From Collinsella aerofaciens (GTDB lineage: Bacteria; Actinomycetota; Coriobacteriia; Coriobacteriales; Coriobacteriaceae), in the NCBI RefSeq assembly GCF_019131995.1, contig NZ_JAHONA010000002.1:62001-126000 (forward strand): DNA of 64,000 nt, given 5' to 3'. The notes under the pieces are model-generated. The model saw only the letters and a program-made list of their open reading frames with translations. It searched no databases and was not told the DNA's origin. The first letter of the stretch is position 1. The number at the start of each line of letters is the position of its first letter. A program made the translations under genes and the position numbers. Below, piece after piece: positions 50,512-60,346 of the stretch.

Positions 50512-53500
50512 ATGAGTAAGTACACGAGGGGTCTCTTGGCGGTGATACTGGCCGTAGTGCTGGTGTTGCCGGCTGCAGCATTCGCCATGCTGCCCGAGGC
50601 CAACGCCAGGTCCAGCACAGGAATGGACGGACCGACAGTGAGTGGACCGACGGTCGTCGACCCCGACACCAGCGGACGCTGGGAAAAATGGGCGGCCGGC
50701 CACAGCGGCAATAAAGTAACGACCCAAAACGTCGGCCGAATCTGGACCGACAAAACGGTTGAGGCAACCGGAGAAAACGAAGAGTCGGACTTCTTGACTA
50801 CGCTTTCGGCGATGTCCTCGACGTCCAATTCGACCGTGACGGTCACCACGCCGCTCGATATCGTGATGGTGCTGGATGCCTCTGGCTCGATGGATGATCC
50901 TATGGGTGGCGGAGATCGCACCAAGCGTATCGATGCGCTCAAGAGCGCTGCCAACAGCTTTATCGATACCATCGCCAAGCAAAACGAGAGTATCGAGGGT
51001 GTCGATAGGCAACATAGGGTTGCCATTGTTAAGTTTGCGGGCGATAAGACCGATAAAATCGGCAATGACCAGTACAAGCAGGGGCAATTTTGGTACAACT
51101 ACTCGCAGGTAGTGGAGGGCCTGTCCGATTGTTCCGGCGGCAAGGCAACCAATCTCAAGAATAAAATTGCTGGAATCAAACCTGCCGGCGCCACGCATGC
51201 CGACCATGGTCTGGAACTGGCCGGGGATATCACTTCTGGCCGCGAAGACGCCAAGAAGATTGTTGTGTTCTTTACCGACGGCAAGCCAACGAGCGTCAGC
51301 GAGTTTGATTCTGGCGTCGCCAAGGCTGCCGTGACGGCTGCCAAAGAGATGAAGGACGGCAAGGCCACCGTTTATACCATCGGCATCTTTAGTGGAGCGG
51401 ATCCCACTGCCGACCCTTCGAAAAAGGGAACGAGTGACGTCAACAAGTTCATGCACGCCGTGTCGAGTAACTATCCCAGCGCCACGTCGTATACGAGCGA
51501 TCAGCTTGGTACGCGTGCGGAAAACCCCGATTTCTACAAGTCGGCGACCAATGCCGATGAGCTCAAGAAGGTCTTCGACGACATTTCAAAGGCCATTACG
51601 TCTGAAGCACCTCATCCGACCGAAATCCATAAGGGTTACGACGCGAACAAGTCCGGCTATATTACGTTTACCGATGAGCTGGGCGACTTTATGCAGGTCG
51701 ACGGCTTTACCGAAGCCATCATCAACGGTACGTCGTTTACCAAGACGAGCAAGACGTTCAACAAGGAAACCAATACCGGCACCTACGAGTTTACCGGCAA
51801 GGCAAAAGACCTGCTTATCACGGTGCAGCACGCTGACAAGGACAATCCCCAGAAGGGCGATATCGTAACGGTCAGCATCCCTGCGTCGTTGATTCCGCAG
51901 AGCCACTTTAAGAACGAAGACGGCAAGCTCTCGGTCGACAGCGCTCAGCCTATCCGCGTAAAGTACGCCTCGAGCGTGAAGAGCGCTGCACTCGACAATC
52001 TGTTTACGCCCGAGAAGGTCACGGGGCTCAAGGACTACATCGAGCATAATACGACCGTCGTTGACCGCACCAATACCGTGAATTTCTACGCGAACAAGTG
52101 GAGCGGTGGTGCGTTGGGTGATACGGTTGCGACCTTTGAGCCGGCCGACACCAACCGCTACTACTACTTCCAGAAGCAGACGCCCATTTACACGGATGAG
52201 GAATGCACGAAGCCGGCAAAGGGCTCGCTGACTGCTGACGGTAAGTATTACTACAAGGATGAGTTTGAGGAGCAGGGCGAGAACGGCGAGGCCAAGTCCG
52301 CCACCGCCGTCATCGAGTTTATCGGCGGCGACGCTGCGAAGTCCGATGGCGCGATTGTTCCCGATGAGAACGGTAACTTGGTGTTTAGTATCGGAACTGC
52401 GCGCCTGGCATTTATTGACGAGCTCCACACCACCAAGAAGAGCGTGGGCGGCAACAACACCGGTACCGCCTCCGACGTGCTCAATCCCAAGTGGAACGAC
52501 ACATCCGCCAAGGCGACCGCGACGCATGTCAATTCCTACCTGGGCAACAACGGCAAGATCAGCTACAAGTATGACATGACGCCGACGACGGTGGACACCA
52601 AGGCCGACTTCGGCCTGACCAAGGTGCTCGAGGGCCGCGCCTGGACGAAAGAGGACGCGTTTGAGTTTGAGCTGACGTCCGAGAACAACGCCCCGATGCC
52701 CGAGTCCGCGACTGATCCCGTGACTGTGTCCGTGACCAATGACGATCCGAATGAGGTCAAGGCGGCCATTAACTTCGGCACGATCGAATACAAGGCACCT
52801 GGTACGTATGTCTACAAGGTCAGCGAGAAGAACGCTGGGACCACGGTTGACGGCATTGCCTACAGCAAGAACGTCGCGGAGATCACCGTGACGGTGACGC
52901 CCAACAAGAAGGGCGAGCTCAGCGCTGACGTGAAGGTGACTTGGAGCGAAGCAGGCGAGAACGAGTTCAAGAACGTTTACACTGCGGAGCCTGTTGAGTC
53001 CAGCGTTACCGACAAGATTGACGTGACCAAGTCCCTGACCGGGCGCGATCTTGCGGCCGGCGAGTTCAGCTTTGAGCTGCTCGAAGTCGTGGACAAGGAA
53101 GATAAACCTGTCGAGACCGTTAAAAACGACGCCAGCGGCAAGGTGGCGTTCAAGGCCATCAAGTACACTGAGATCGGCCAGCACACCTACAAGCTGCATG
53201 AGGTCAAGGGTAACGCCGGTGGCATTGCCTACGACGAAACGGTCTACACCATCGTGACGACCATCAGCGATAACGGCAAGGGCCAGCTGGTGGCTACGCA
53301 TGAGCTGAAGGACGCCAAGGACGTCAAGAGCATCGAGTTCAAGAACTCCTACAATACGAAAGACGCCGAGGCGTCGCTTGCGGGCATCAAGAACCTGCAG
53401 GTTGCTGACGGTTTGACCCCGGCCGACATCGCCGGCAAGTTCACCTTTACCGTGACTCCCGACGAGGCCGGCGCCCCGATGCCCGAGCGCACGACCGCAA

Positions 53501-56500
53501 CCAACGACGCGGCCGGCAAGGTCGACTTTGGCAAGATCACCTTTACGCTCGACGCCCTCAACAAGGTTCTGGGCGAGAAGCCCGAAAAGCGCGAGCACAC
53601 CTTTACCTACACCGTGACCGAGTCCGGCGAGGTAGCCGGCGTGACCAACGACGCCAAGCTGTCGCGCGAGGTTTCCTTCACCGTGACCGATAACGGCAAG
53701 GGTAAGCTGGACGTGTCCCGCAAGCCGGATGGCAACGCGGCCTTCACGTTCACCAACACCTATAGCGTGAAGCCTGTCGAGACGAGCGTCACCGACCAGG
53801 TCACCGCGACCAAGTTCCTGACCGGGCGCGACCTCAAGGACGGCGAGTTCTCCTTCGAGCTCGTCGAGGGCGAGGGCGAGGACGCCAAGGTCGTCGCCAC
53901 CGGCACCAACAATGCCGAAGGCAACATCACGATGAACGCCGTGAAGTACACCGAGGCCGGCAAGCATACCTACACGCTGCGCGAGGTCAACGGCGGAACC
54001 ACCAGCAAGGGCATCACGTACGGCGACGCCAAGTACACCATCGAGACCACCATTACCGACAAGGGCGATGGCACGCTCAAGGCTGAGCATGTCCTGAAGG
54101 ACGCCACGGCTGCGACCTTCAAGAACACCTACAGCGTGACCCCGCTCGACGCAGAGCTCGACTTTGATCTGAGTAAGGCTATCGACGGTCGCGACTGGAC
54201 GGACTCCGACGAGTTCAGCTTTACCGTCACCGCCGCCGAGGGCACCCCGCTGCCCGATCCTGCAACCGTGACCGTGAACAAGCACGATGCGAAGGATGGC
54301 ATCGCTGCCGTCAAGTTCGGCAAGATCCGCTACACGGCTGCCGGAACCTACACGTACGAGATCCGCGAGAACGCGGGTAACGCGGCCGGCATGGCGTATG
54401 ACGGGCATGTCGCGACCGCCGAAGTGACCGTGACTGAGGACGGCGAGGGCAAGCTGACCGCCAATGTCACCAAGAAGGAAAACGGACGCTTCACCAACAC
54501 GTACCGCACTGAGCTTAACTACACCGCGGCCGGCGGCCTCAAGCTCAGCAAGAGCCTCTCCGGACGTCCTATGACCGAGGGTCAGTTCACGTTTACCGTG
54601 ACGCCTGCCGACGAGGCCTCGGCCAACGCGCTTGGCCTGCTGCCCGGAGCCAACAACTTCAAGTCCCCTGCGACGGCAGAGGCAACGGTCGGCCTGATCG
54701 ACATCCTGGCTGGCCATGAGGTCAAGTTTACGCAGGCTGACGCCGGCAAGACCTTCACGTACACCGTAGCCGAGAAGAATGACGGCAAGCCCGGTTACAC
54801 CTACGACGACGCCGTGCGTACCGTGACGATCGCCGTCGCCGATGACGGTGCCGGTACGCTTACCGCCACGACGACCGTCTCCGGCGGTCCCGAGGGTACG
54901 CATACGACGGTCCACAAGAGCGGTGAGAACAAGGTCGAGAGTGCCCTGGTTCCGTTCCACAACAGCTACAGCGCTACGACCAATACGCCTGGTGGTACCG
55001 CTGCTCAGGTTGTCGCCACCAAGACCCTGACCGGTCGTCCGATGGCCGACGGCGAGTTCTGGTTCGGCATTGCCTATCAGGGCGAGCTTGTGGGCTACGA
55101 AAACCTCAAGCCTAATATCGGCGGGCATGTGAGCTTTGATGCGCTGCACTACGACACCGAGATGCTTGCCAATCTTGAGGCGGCTGGGCTTGCCCATCGT
55201 ACCGACAAGGACGGTAAGCTCGCTTGGACCATTAACTACACGGCCTACGAAGATTTATTCGGGCTGCCGAATGGCGTTTCCGCTACAACGTGGAGCTTTG
55301 GCTTTAAGGTTATCGTTGTCGACAACGGTGACGGTACCCTGACGGCAACGGTCGACTACGGTGGCGTCGAGCCCTTGTTCGAAAACGTCTACGGCACCGA
55401 TGCCGTTGATGCCGCACTCGCTGGCACCAAGAAGCTCCAAGCTGCCGAGGGCCTGACCCCGGCCGACATCGCGGGCAAGTTTACCTTTACCGTGGCCGCT
55501 GACGAGGCGGGAGCCCCGATGCCCGAGCGCACGACCGCAACCAACGACGCGGCCGGCAACGTGGACTTTGGCAAGATCCACTTTACGCTCGAGGACCTCA
55601 ACCGCGCCCTGGGCGTGACGGACGATGCGACCGACAAGGCCGAAGCCGATGAAGCCGAAGCCGACGAGGCAGAGACCGACGAGGCCGACGTTGACGTTAA
55701 CGCTGATGAATCCGAGGACGAGAACGAGTCCGCCGCCGCTACTCCGCGCTCGCACACCTTTACCTACACGGTGACCGAGTCTGGTAGTGCCCCTGGCGTG
55801 ACCAACGACGCCAACGCCACGCGCAAGGTTTCCTACACCGTGACTGACGACGGTGCCGGGCATCTGAGCGTCAATCGCGAAGGCGACGACGGCGCGGCCT
55901 TCACGTTCACCAACACCTACAGCGTGGCGCCTGCCGATTCGTCCGTGACCGACCAGGTCAAGACGGTCAAGCGCCTAACCGGACGCGACCTTGTAGCCGG
56001 CGAGTTCACGTTTGAGCTGCTCGAGGACGGCGTGGTTGTCGCTAGTGGCACCAACGACGCCAACGGCACCGTCACGCTGAGCCCGATCCGCTACGAGGCG
56101 CCCGGCACGCACACGTACATGCTGCATGAGGCTTGCCCCAACGCGCTTGGCCTGTACAAGGGCGTCACCTATGACGGCACGACCTACACCGTCGTGACCA
56201 CCGTCTCCGACAACGGCGACGGCACGCTGACCGCGACGCACAAGCTCGAGGGAACTACCGAGTCCGCTGGCTTTACCAACAAGTATCACGCCATGCCCAC
56301 TCAGGTCTCCATCGGTGCCATCAAGGTGCTCGAGGGACGCGAGCTCAAGAAGGACGAGTTTAGCTTTAAGCTCGTTGGCGAGGACATCGAGTCCACCGTC
56401 ACCAACGATGCCGACGGCAAGATCAACTTCGACAAGTTCGAGTACGACGAGCCCGGAACGTACGTCTACACCATCAGCGAGGTCAAGGGCGACGAGACCG

Positions 56501-56820
56501 GTATGACGTACGACAAGTCTGTCTTTACCGCGACCGTCAACGTGGTCGATGACGGCGAGGGTAACCTCAAGGCGAGCATCGCCTATACCAAGGACGACAA
56601 GAGCGTCGAGGGCATCGTGTTCAACAACACGTACAAGAAGCCCGAAACGCCCGTGCCGACGCCCGACCCCGGCACGCCCAAGACCGTGACGAACATCGTC
56701 AAGACGGTTAAGGGCTATCTGCCCACCACGGGTGACCAGCAGGCAGCCGCGCTGCTCATGGCATTTGTCATTGCCATGGCTGGCGTCGGAGCCCTGGTCT
56801 GGGGTATCCGTAAGCGCTAG
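50512..56820 (+). CDS. Giant LPxTG adhesin/pilin-like protein with VWA and ten isopeptide-type repeats
   Basis: A 2102-residue surface protein. The N terminus is a signal peptide (basic MSKYTRG, hydrophobic core, PAAAFA). A VWA domain with intact MIDAS motifs follows: VMVLDASGSM (about residue 122), the Thr in GATHADHG, and FFTDGKP. From about residue 690 to 2045 there are ten repeats of the streptococcal pilin isopeptide-linkage type, with recurrent TKxLTGRDLxxGEFSFEL, xYTExGxHTYxLxE and FxNTY motifs; Lys, Glu and Asn candidates for bonds are visible. The eighth repeat has an acidic insertion of about 40 residues. The C terminus has VPTPDPGTP, LPTTG, a hydrophobic helix and RKR. Likely host adhesion or a shaft/tip pilin. 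AAGGGAG precedes the ATG. Confidence 0.93.
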   Translation: MSKYTRGLLAVILAVVLVLPAAAFAMLPEANARSSTGMDGPTVSGPTVVDPDTSGRWEKWAAGHSGNKVTTQNVGRIWTDKTVEATGENEESDFLTTLSAMSSTSNSTVTVTTPLDIVMVLDASGSMDDPMGGGDRTKRIDALKSAANSFIDTIAKQNESIEGVDRQHRVAIVKFAGDKTDKIGNDQYKQGQFWYNYSQVVEGLSDCSGGKATNLKNKIAGIKPAGATHADHGLELAGDITSGREDAKKIVVFFTDGKPTSVSEFDSGVAKAAVTAAKEMKDGKATVYTIGIFSGADPTADPSKKGTSDVNKFMHAVSSNYPSATSYTSDQLGTRAENPDFYKSATNADELKKVFDDISKAITSEAPHPTEIHKGYDANKSGYITFTDELGDFMQVDGFTEAIINGTSFTKTSKTFNKETNTGTYEFTGKAKDLLITVQHADKDNPQKGDIVTVSIPASLIPQSHFKNEDGKLSVDSAQPIRVKYASSVKSAALDNLFTPEKVTGLKDYIEHNTTVVDRTNTVNFYANKWSGGALGDTVATFEPADTNRYYYFQKQTPIYTDEECTKPAKGSLTADGKYYYKDEFEEQGENGEAKSATAVIEFIGGDAAKSDGAIVPDENGNLVFSIGTARLAFIDELHTTKKSVGGNNTGTASDVLNPKWNDTSAKATATHVNSYLGNNGKISYKYDMTPTTVDTKADFGLTKVLEGRAWTKEDAFEFELTSENNAPMPESATDPVTVSVTNDDPNEVKAAINFGTIEYKAPGTYVYKVSEKNAGTTVDGIAYSKNVAEITVTVTPNKKGELSADVKVTWSEAGENEFKNVYTAEPVESSVTDKIDVTKSLTGRDLAAGEFSFELLEVVDKEDKPVETVKNDASGKVAFKAIKYTEIGQHTYKLHEVKGNAGGIAYDETVYTIVTTISDNGKGQLVATHELKDAKDVKSIEFKNSYNTKDAEASLAGIKNLQVADGLTPADIAGKFTFTVTPDEAGAPMPERTTATNDAAGKVDFGKITFTLDALNKVLGEKPEKREHTFTYTVTESGEVAGVTNDAKLSREVSFTVTDNGKGKLDVSRKPDGNAAFTFTNTYSVKPVETSVTDQVTATKFLTGRDLKDGEFSFELVEGEGEDAKVVATGTNNAEGNITMNAVKYTEAGKHTYTLREVNGGTTSKGITYGDAKYTIETTITDKGDGTLKAEHVLKDATAATFKNTYSVTPLDAELDFDLSKAIDGRDWTDSDEFSFTVTAAEGTPLPDPATVTVNKHDAKDGIAAVKFGKIRYTAAGTYTYEIRENAGNAAGMAYDGHVATAEVTVTEDGEGKLTANVTKKENGRFTNTYRTELNYTAAGGLKLSKSLSGRPMTEGQFTFTVTPADEASANALGLLPGANNFKSPATAEATVGLIDILAGHEVKFTQADAGKTFTYTVAEKNDGKPGYTYDDAVRTVTIAVADDGAGTLTATTTVSGGPEGTHTTVHKSGENKVESALVPFHNSYSATTNTPGGTAAQVVATKTLTGRPMADGEFWFGIAYQGELVGYENLKPNIGGHVSFDALHYDTEMLANLEAAGLAHRTDKDGKLAWTINYTAYEDLFGLPNGVSATTWSFGFKVIVVDNGDGTLTATVDYGGVEPLFENVYGTDAVDAALAGTKKLQAAEGLTPADIAGKFTFTVAADEAGAPMPERTTATNDAAGNVDFGKIHFTLEDLNRALGVTDDATDKAEADEAEADEAETDEADVDVNADESEDENESAAATPRSHTFTYTVTESGSAPGVTNDANATRKVSYTVTDDGAGHLSVNREGDDGAAFTFTNTYSVAPADSSVTDQVKTVKRLTGRDLVAGEFTFELLEDGVVVASGTNDANGTVTLSPIRYEAPGTHTYMLHEACPNALGLYKGVTYDGTTYTVVTTVSDNGDGTLTATHKLEGTTESAGFTNKYHAMPTQVSIGAIKVLEGRELKKDEFSFKLVGEDIESTVTNDADGKINFDKFEYDEPGTYVYTISEVKGDETGMTYDKSVFTATVNVVDDGEGNLKASIAYTKDDKSVEGIVFNNTYKKPETPVPTPDPGTPKTVTNIVKTVKGYLPTTGDQQAAALLMAFVIAMAGVGALVWGIRKR

Positions 56821-56900
56821 GCACGTCGACGGAGCCTGGGGCCAAAAGGCCCTGGGCCGCCGGCGGGGAGCCAAAACATAGCCCCCACCCCCACCCCCAG

Positions 56901-56940
56901 CCGCCACGGAGGCATCTCCCTCCTCCGTGGCGGTACTTTT
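56901..56940 (+). terminator. Terminator after the adhesin
   Basis: CCGCCACGGAGG pairs with CCTCCGTGGCGG (12 bp), followed by TACTTTT. A C-rich, purine-poor tract precedes it. Confidence 0.85.
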
Positions 56941-56960
56941 GTGCGCAGGGGAGGAAGGGC

Positions 56961-57122
56961 CGCCACGAAATCGGCCCATCTACTACGTTTATCCCCTTAC
57001 CCCCAACCATGCCAAAAAACGCGAAAACAAAACCGCAGGTAGAACGCCTGCGATTTTCTGGAAAGCGGGGGTATGGTTGGGGGTATCGAGTCAAACGTAG
57101 TAGATGGGCCGATTTCGTGGCG
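56961..57122. repeat. Long palindromic element A2 (perfect 30-bp arms)
   Basis: Arms 56961-56990 and 57093-57122 are exact reverse complements over 30 bases, beginning CGCCACGAAATCGGCCCATC. Nested ACCCCCAACCAT/ATGGTTGGGGGT and a central CGCAGG/CCTGCG hairpin give a three-tier hairpin of 162 bases. Confidence 0.9.
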
Positions 57123-57134
57123 AGCGGTTCCGGC

Positions 57135-57181
57135 TGATCCCCCGGGGACGGAGGAAAACGGATCATTTTGGTCCCGCAAGG
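57135..57181. repeat. Conserved spacer between palindromes (copy 2)
   Basis: TGATCCCCCGGGGACGGAGG followed by AAAACGGATCATTTTGG. Same orientation as the copy at 50061, whereas the A and B palindromes on its sides are exchanged. Confidence 0.8.
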
Positions 57182-57215
57182 CTTGCGGAGGCACTCGTGC
57201 AGGGCCGCCACGAAC

Positions 57216-57367
57216 AAAGCTATGCCGGTTTACTACGATGAATTCGACATTCCCGACCATGATTGCATTTTTCTAAATATCACAAGCGTTCTACCTGCGG
57301 TTTTGAAAGCGCGCAATTTGCCGTGGTCGAAGGTGAGCGATTCATCGTAGTAAACCGGCATAGTTTT
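57216..57367. repeat. Long palindromic element B2 (GCTATGCCGGTTTACTACGA ends)
   Basis: Arms 57216-57243 and 57340-57367 match at 27 of 28 bases. The centre contains GTTCTACCTGCGGTTTT, the reverse complement of the core of the A elements. The 608-base gap between the adhesin and the response regulator contains no gene. Confidence 0.88.
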
Positions 57368-57428
57368 GAAATGGTATTAAATCGCTAGCACCCATTTTGC
57401 TATGCCGGAGCGGTCGGCCGTTGGGTAA

Positions 57429-58058
57429 TTACCCTCGCAGGTAGGCGATGGCGATTTGGGTGCGGTTGCGCAGGCCCATTTTGGCCAGGATCGAGCTGAT
57501 GTGGTTGCGCACCGTGCCTTCTCCCATATAAGCCGTGGCGGCAATCTCCTTGTTATCGAGGCCGCGGGCGATGAGCTCGGCGACTTCGAACTCGCGGTCG
57601 GTCAGGCTGGCAAAGGCTGCGGGCCGGCGGGGCGTGCCCGTCTTGTCGCCCATCCCGTCAAAGTCGACATCTTCGATCGCCTTGCCCTCGAGCACGCGTT
57701 TGCCATCCATGACCTGCGCCAACGCTGGCGGAATGGCGGCGACATCGGTCTTGATCAGGTAACCGCGGGCGCCCAGCTTGAGCGCCGACACAATGTACTC
57801 GTCATCCGAGAATGTCGTCAGAAACACCACGCGTGCCGCGGGGTCGTGCTCAAGGATTTCGCGCGCCGCCGATAGGCCGTCGCGTCCCGGCATCTGAATG
57901 TCGAGCAGCGCGATATCGGGTGCATGTTCGGCATAGAGCGAAACCGCGTCGTTGCCGTTGGCGCCGGTGCCCACCACCTCGATCTGCGGCTGGGCGCCCA
58001 GGATAATCTTGAGCGAATCGACCACCAAGCGGTCGTCGTCGACAACGATGAGCCTCAT
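57429..58058 (-). CDS. NarL/LuxR-type response regulator
   Basis: The 209-residue regulator has a receiver domain with the phospho-accepting Asp in DIALLDIQMPGRDG (about residue 54) and a C-terminal LuxR HTH (LTDREFEVAELIARGLDNKE, then GTVRNHISSILAKMGLRNRT). It is translated after the kinase with an ATGA overlap, so they form one operon. The divergent ABC-2 exporter at 59399-62726 is the probable target. Confidence 0.93.
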   Translation of the reverse strand: MRLIVVDDDRLVVDSLKIILGAQPQIEVVGTGANGNDAVSLYAEHAPDIALLDIQMPGRDGLSAAREILEHDPAARVVFLTTFSDDEYIVSALKLGARGYLIKTDVAAIPPALAQVMDGKRVLEGKAIEDVDFDGMGDKTGTPRRPAAFASLTDREFEVAELIARGLDNKEIAATAYMGEGTVRNHISSILAKMGLRNRTQIAIAYLRG

Positions 58059-59200
58059 CGGCCCTCATCTCCTTGCTGCTTGGGAACGGTGGCAAACACG
58101 CGCCAGCCGCCGGCGCCGGCACGCGGGCCGGCGGTGAAGGTGCCGCCAAGCGCCTCGATGCGCTCGCGCATGGAGGCGAGCCCCATGCCTTCTGCGACGT
58201 TGCTGCTGCTCGCCGGGGTCGCGTCTGCGCCATCATCGGTAACGATGAACTGGTAAAACGACGGATGCTCCATGCACCGCACGGTAATGGTTTTGGCATG
58301 GGCGTGGCGCATGGCGTTGGAAAGCGCCTCGCGCAGCACCGCCGCAAAGCAGTTGGCGACGTTGGCGGGCGCATGCTCGGTCAAAACCTCAAGCTCAATC
58401 TGCGGACCGCTGTCCGAGCGTGCGCCTTCAACGATGCGTTCGAGCTGCACGGAGAGGTTGGTTGCATTGTCGTTGAGCGCGTGGACGCTGGCGCGCACGA
58501 GCTGGAGCGCCTCGTCAACGGTGTATTTGACGTCGGCGAAATCGGCGGCAACGCCGGGCTCGTTGGCATGGACCACGCGCAGGGCTTCGGTTTGAAGCGA
58601 AGCGCGCGTGAGCTGGTGGCCCACGTTATCGTGGATTTCGCGCGCGATGCGGGCGCGTTCGGCGAGCGTCGCGAGCTCGACTTCGTAGTCCTGGCGGTCG
58701 GCGAGGTCGCGGTTGCGTGCCTCGAGTGCCAGGGCGCGTTCTTGCAGCTTGTCGCGGGTGCGACGCATGCGTTCCTGTTCGCGCTCCAGCTGCGCGGTGC
58801 GTAGCGACAGCAACGTGGCGGCGACCGAAAGGATGGCGGTTAGCAGCAGCGTTCGGGTGGTGAGCGCGCCGCCGCGAAGGTCCGCGACAAGCGCGCAGGC
58901 AAAGACAGCGCCGACACCCAGCGCGATCCAGGCGTGCTCACGGCGCACGCGCCGCGCGATGTCATAGAGGGCGAGAGGTGCGAACGGCACAAACGGCGGC
59001 ACGAAGACAGCCGCGATGATGTAAGCGTAGCTCACGGCCTCGCTCGCACGGCGGGCGCGGTTTTCCTGTGCGACTTCGGTCAGCGAGGTGGCAATAACGC
59101 CAAGGCAAAACGCTGCGACCAGGCGAGCATCCACAGCAAGGCCCGTGGCGGCTGCGATGCAGCACGCCAGCACGATCGATTTGTCGAATAGCCTGTTCAT
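58055..59200 (-). CDS. Membrane sensor histidine kinase (HisKA_3 type)
   Basis: A 381-residue kinase. About five hydrophobic segments lie in the first 150 residues, followed by a coiled-coil (LEREQERMRRTRDKLQERAL), the HisKA_3 H-box ERARIAREIHDNVGHQL with the phospho-His, and an HATPase with LREALSNAMRHAHAK and MGLASMRERIEALGG. There is no large extracellular domain, so it may sense membrane stress or a lipophilic ligand. The ATG at 59200 lacks a ribosome site but has TACAAT eight bases upstream, hinting at a leaderless mRNA. Partner: the downstream response regulator. Confidence 0.9.
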   Translation of the reverse strand: MNRLFDKSIVLACCIAAATGLAVDARLVAAFCLGVIATSLTEVAQENRARRASEAVSYAYIIAAVFVPPFVPFAPLALYDIARRVRREHAWIALGVGAVFACALVADLRGGALTTRTLLLTAILSVAATLLSLRTAQLEREQERMRRTRDKLQERALALEARNRDLADRQDYEVELATLAERARIAREIHDNVGHQLTRASLQTEALRVVHANEPGVAADFADVKYTVDEALQLVRASVHALNDNATNLSVQLERIVEGARSDSGPQIELEVLTEHAPANVANCFAAVLREALSNAMRHAHAKTITVRCMEHPSFYQFIVTDDGADATPASSSNVAEGMGLASMRERIEALGGTFTAGPRAGAGGWRVFATVPKQQGDEGR

Positions 59201-59398
59201 ACGGGTATTGTACGCGATGCCGCGCACGGGGGAGGCGCCGCTCAGAGCAAGCGTGACATTCTTCCCACGCGGCGGGGCGGTCGCGTCAGCAGGCCACGCG
59301 ACCAAGCCCCGCACTCGTGACAAAGCTCACTGGTGCGCGCCGCCAGCTCCTGCGATGATGCAGTCGTACCGGGCCGCAAGCAACAGAAGGGCCGCCTC

Positions 59399-60337
59399 AT
59401 GACAGACATCGTCCACGTCGAAAACCTCGTTAAGCGCTACGACGACCTTATTGCGCTCGACCACTTTAACCTGAGTATCGCTCCCGGCGAGATCTTTGGC
59501 CTGCTGGGCCCCAACGGCTCGGGCAAGACCACGTCCATCAACTGCATCCTGCAGCTGCTCGCCTACGACAAGGGCGCCATCGAGCTGTTCGGCGAGCGCA
59601 TGACGCCCGCCCGCTACGACCTCAAGCGTCGCATCGGCGTGGTGCCGCAGCAGGTGGCGGTATTCGATGAGCTCACGGTGCGCGAGAACATCGACTATTT
59701 CTGTAGTCTCTACGTCAACGACCGCAAGCGCCGTCGCGCGCTGGTCGACGAGGCCATCGACTTTGTCGGGCTGGGCGACTTTGCCAAGTTTCGCCCCGGC
59801 AAGCTCTCGGGCGGTCTGGCGCGCCGGCTCAACATTGCCTGCGGTATCGCGCACAAGCCCGAGCTCATCTTTTTTGACGAGCCCACGGTGGCGGTCGACC
59901 CGCAGAGCCGCAACGCCATCCTGGAGGGCATCTGCCGCCTGCGCGACGAGGGCGCCACGGTGGTGTATACCAGCCATTACATGGAGGAAGTCGAGCAGAT
60001 CTGCAGCCGCATCATGATCATGGACGGCGGGCGCGTGCTGGCGCAGGGCACCAATGACGAGCTCAAGCGCATGATTCAGATGGGCGAGCGCGTGACCGTC
60101 GAGGTCGGCGCCGTCGAGCCCGCCACGGTCGAGCAGCTGCGCGCTCTCGAGCACGTGCTCAGCGTTGAGCTGTCCGGCGGCGAGCTCGTCTGCACCTGCG
60201 AAGCGAGCCCGCACAACCTGGTCGACATCCTCGACACGTTGCGCGCTGCCGACGTTGCGCTCGGCCGCGTGTGGAGCGAGCCGCCGACTCTCAACGACGT
60301 GTTCCTCGAGATCACCGGCCGCGAGCTGCGCGACTAG
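59399..60337 (+). CDS. ABC-2 exporter ATP-binding protein
   Basis: A 312-residue ATPase (CcmA/DrrA-like). Walker A LLGPNGSGKTTSINCIL, signature LSGGLARRLNIACGI, Walker B LIFFDEPTVAVDPQSR, and the His switch in VYTSHYMEEVEQI. A C-terminal extension of about 80 residues is typical of ABC-2 drug or lipid exporters. Two permease genes follow. The gene is divergent from the two-component system, so probably regulated by it. AGAAGG lies upstream of the ATG; the frame extends further but without a ribosome site. Confidence 0.93.
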   Translation: MTDIVHVENLVKRYDDLIALDHFNLSIAPGEIFGLLGPNGSGKTTSINCILQLLAYDKGAIELFGERMTPARYDLKRRIGVVPQQVAVFDELTVRENIDYFCSLYVNDRKRRRALVDEAIDFVGLGDFAKFRPGKLSGGLARRLNIACGIAHKPELIFFDEPTVAVDPQSRNAILEGICRLRDEGATVVYTSHYMEEVEQICSRIMIMDGGRVLAQGTNDELKRMIQMGERVTVEVGAVEPATVEQLRALEHVLSVELSGGELVCTCEASPHNLVDILDTLRAADVALGRVWSEPPTLNDVFLEITGRELRD

Positions 60338-60346
60338 GGGGCAGCC

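Noticed and set aside
51586..55197. A 1203-codon open frame on the minus strand within the adhesin
   Set aside because: Same cause as above, favoured by repeats with regular codon use. It has no ribosome site or known motifs.
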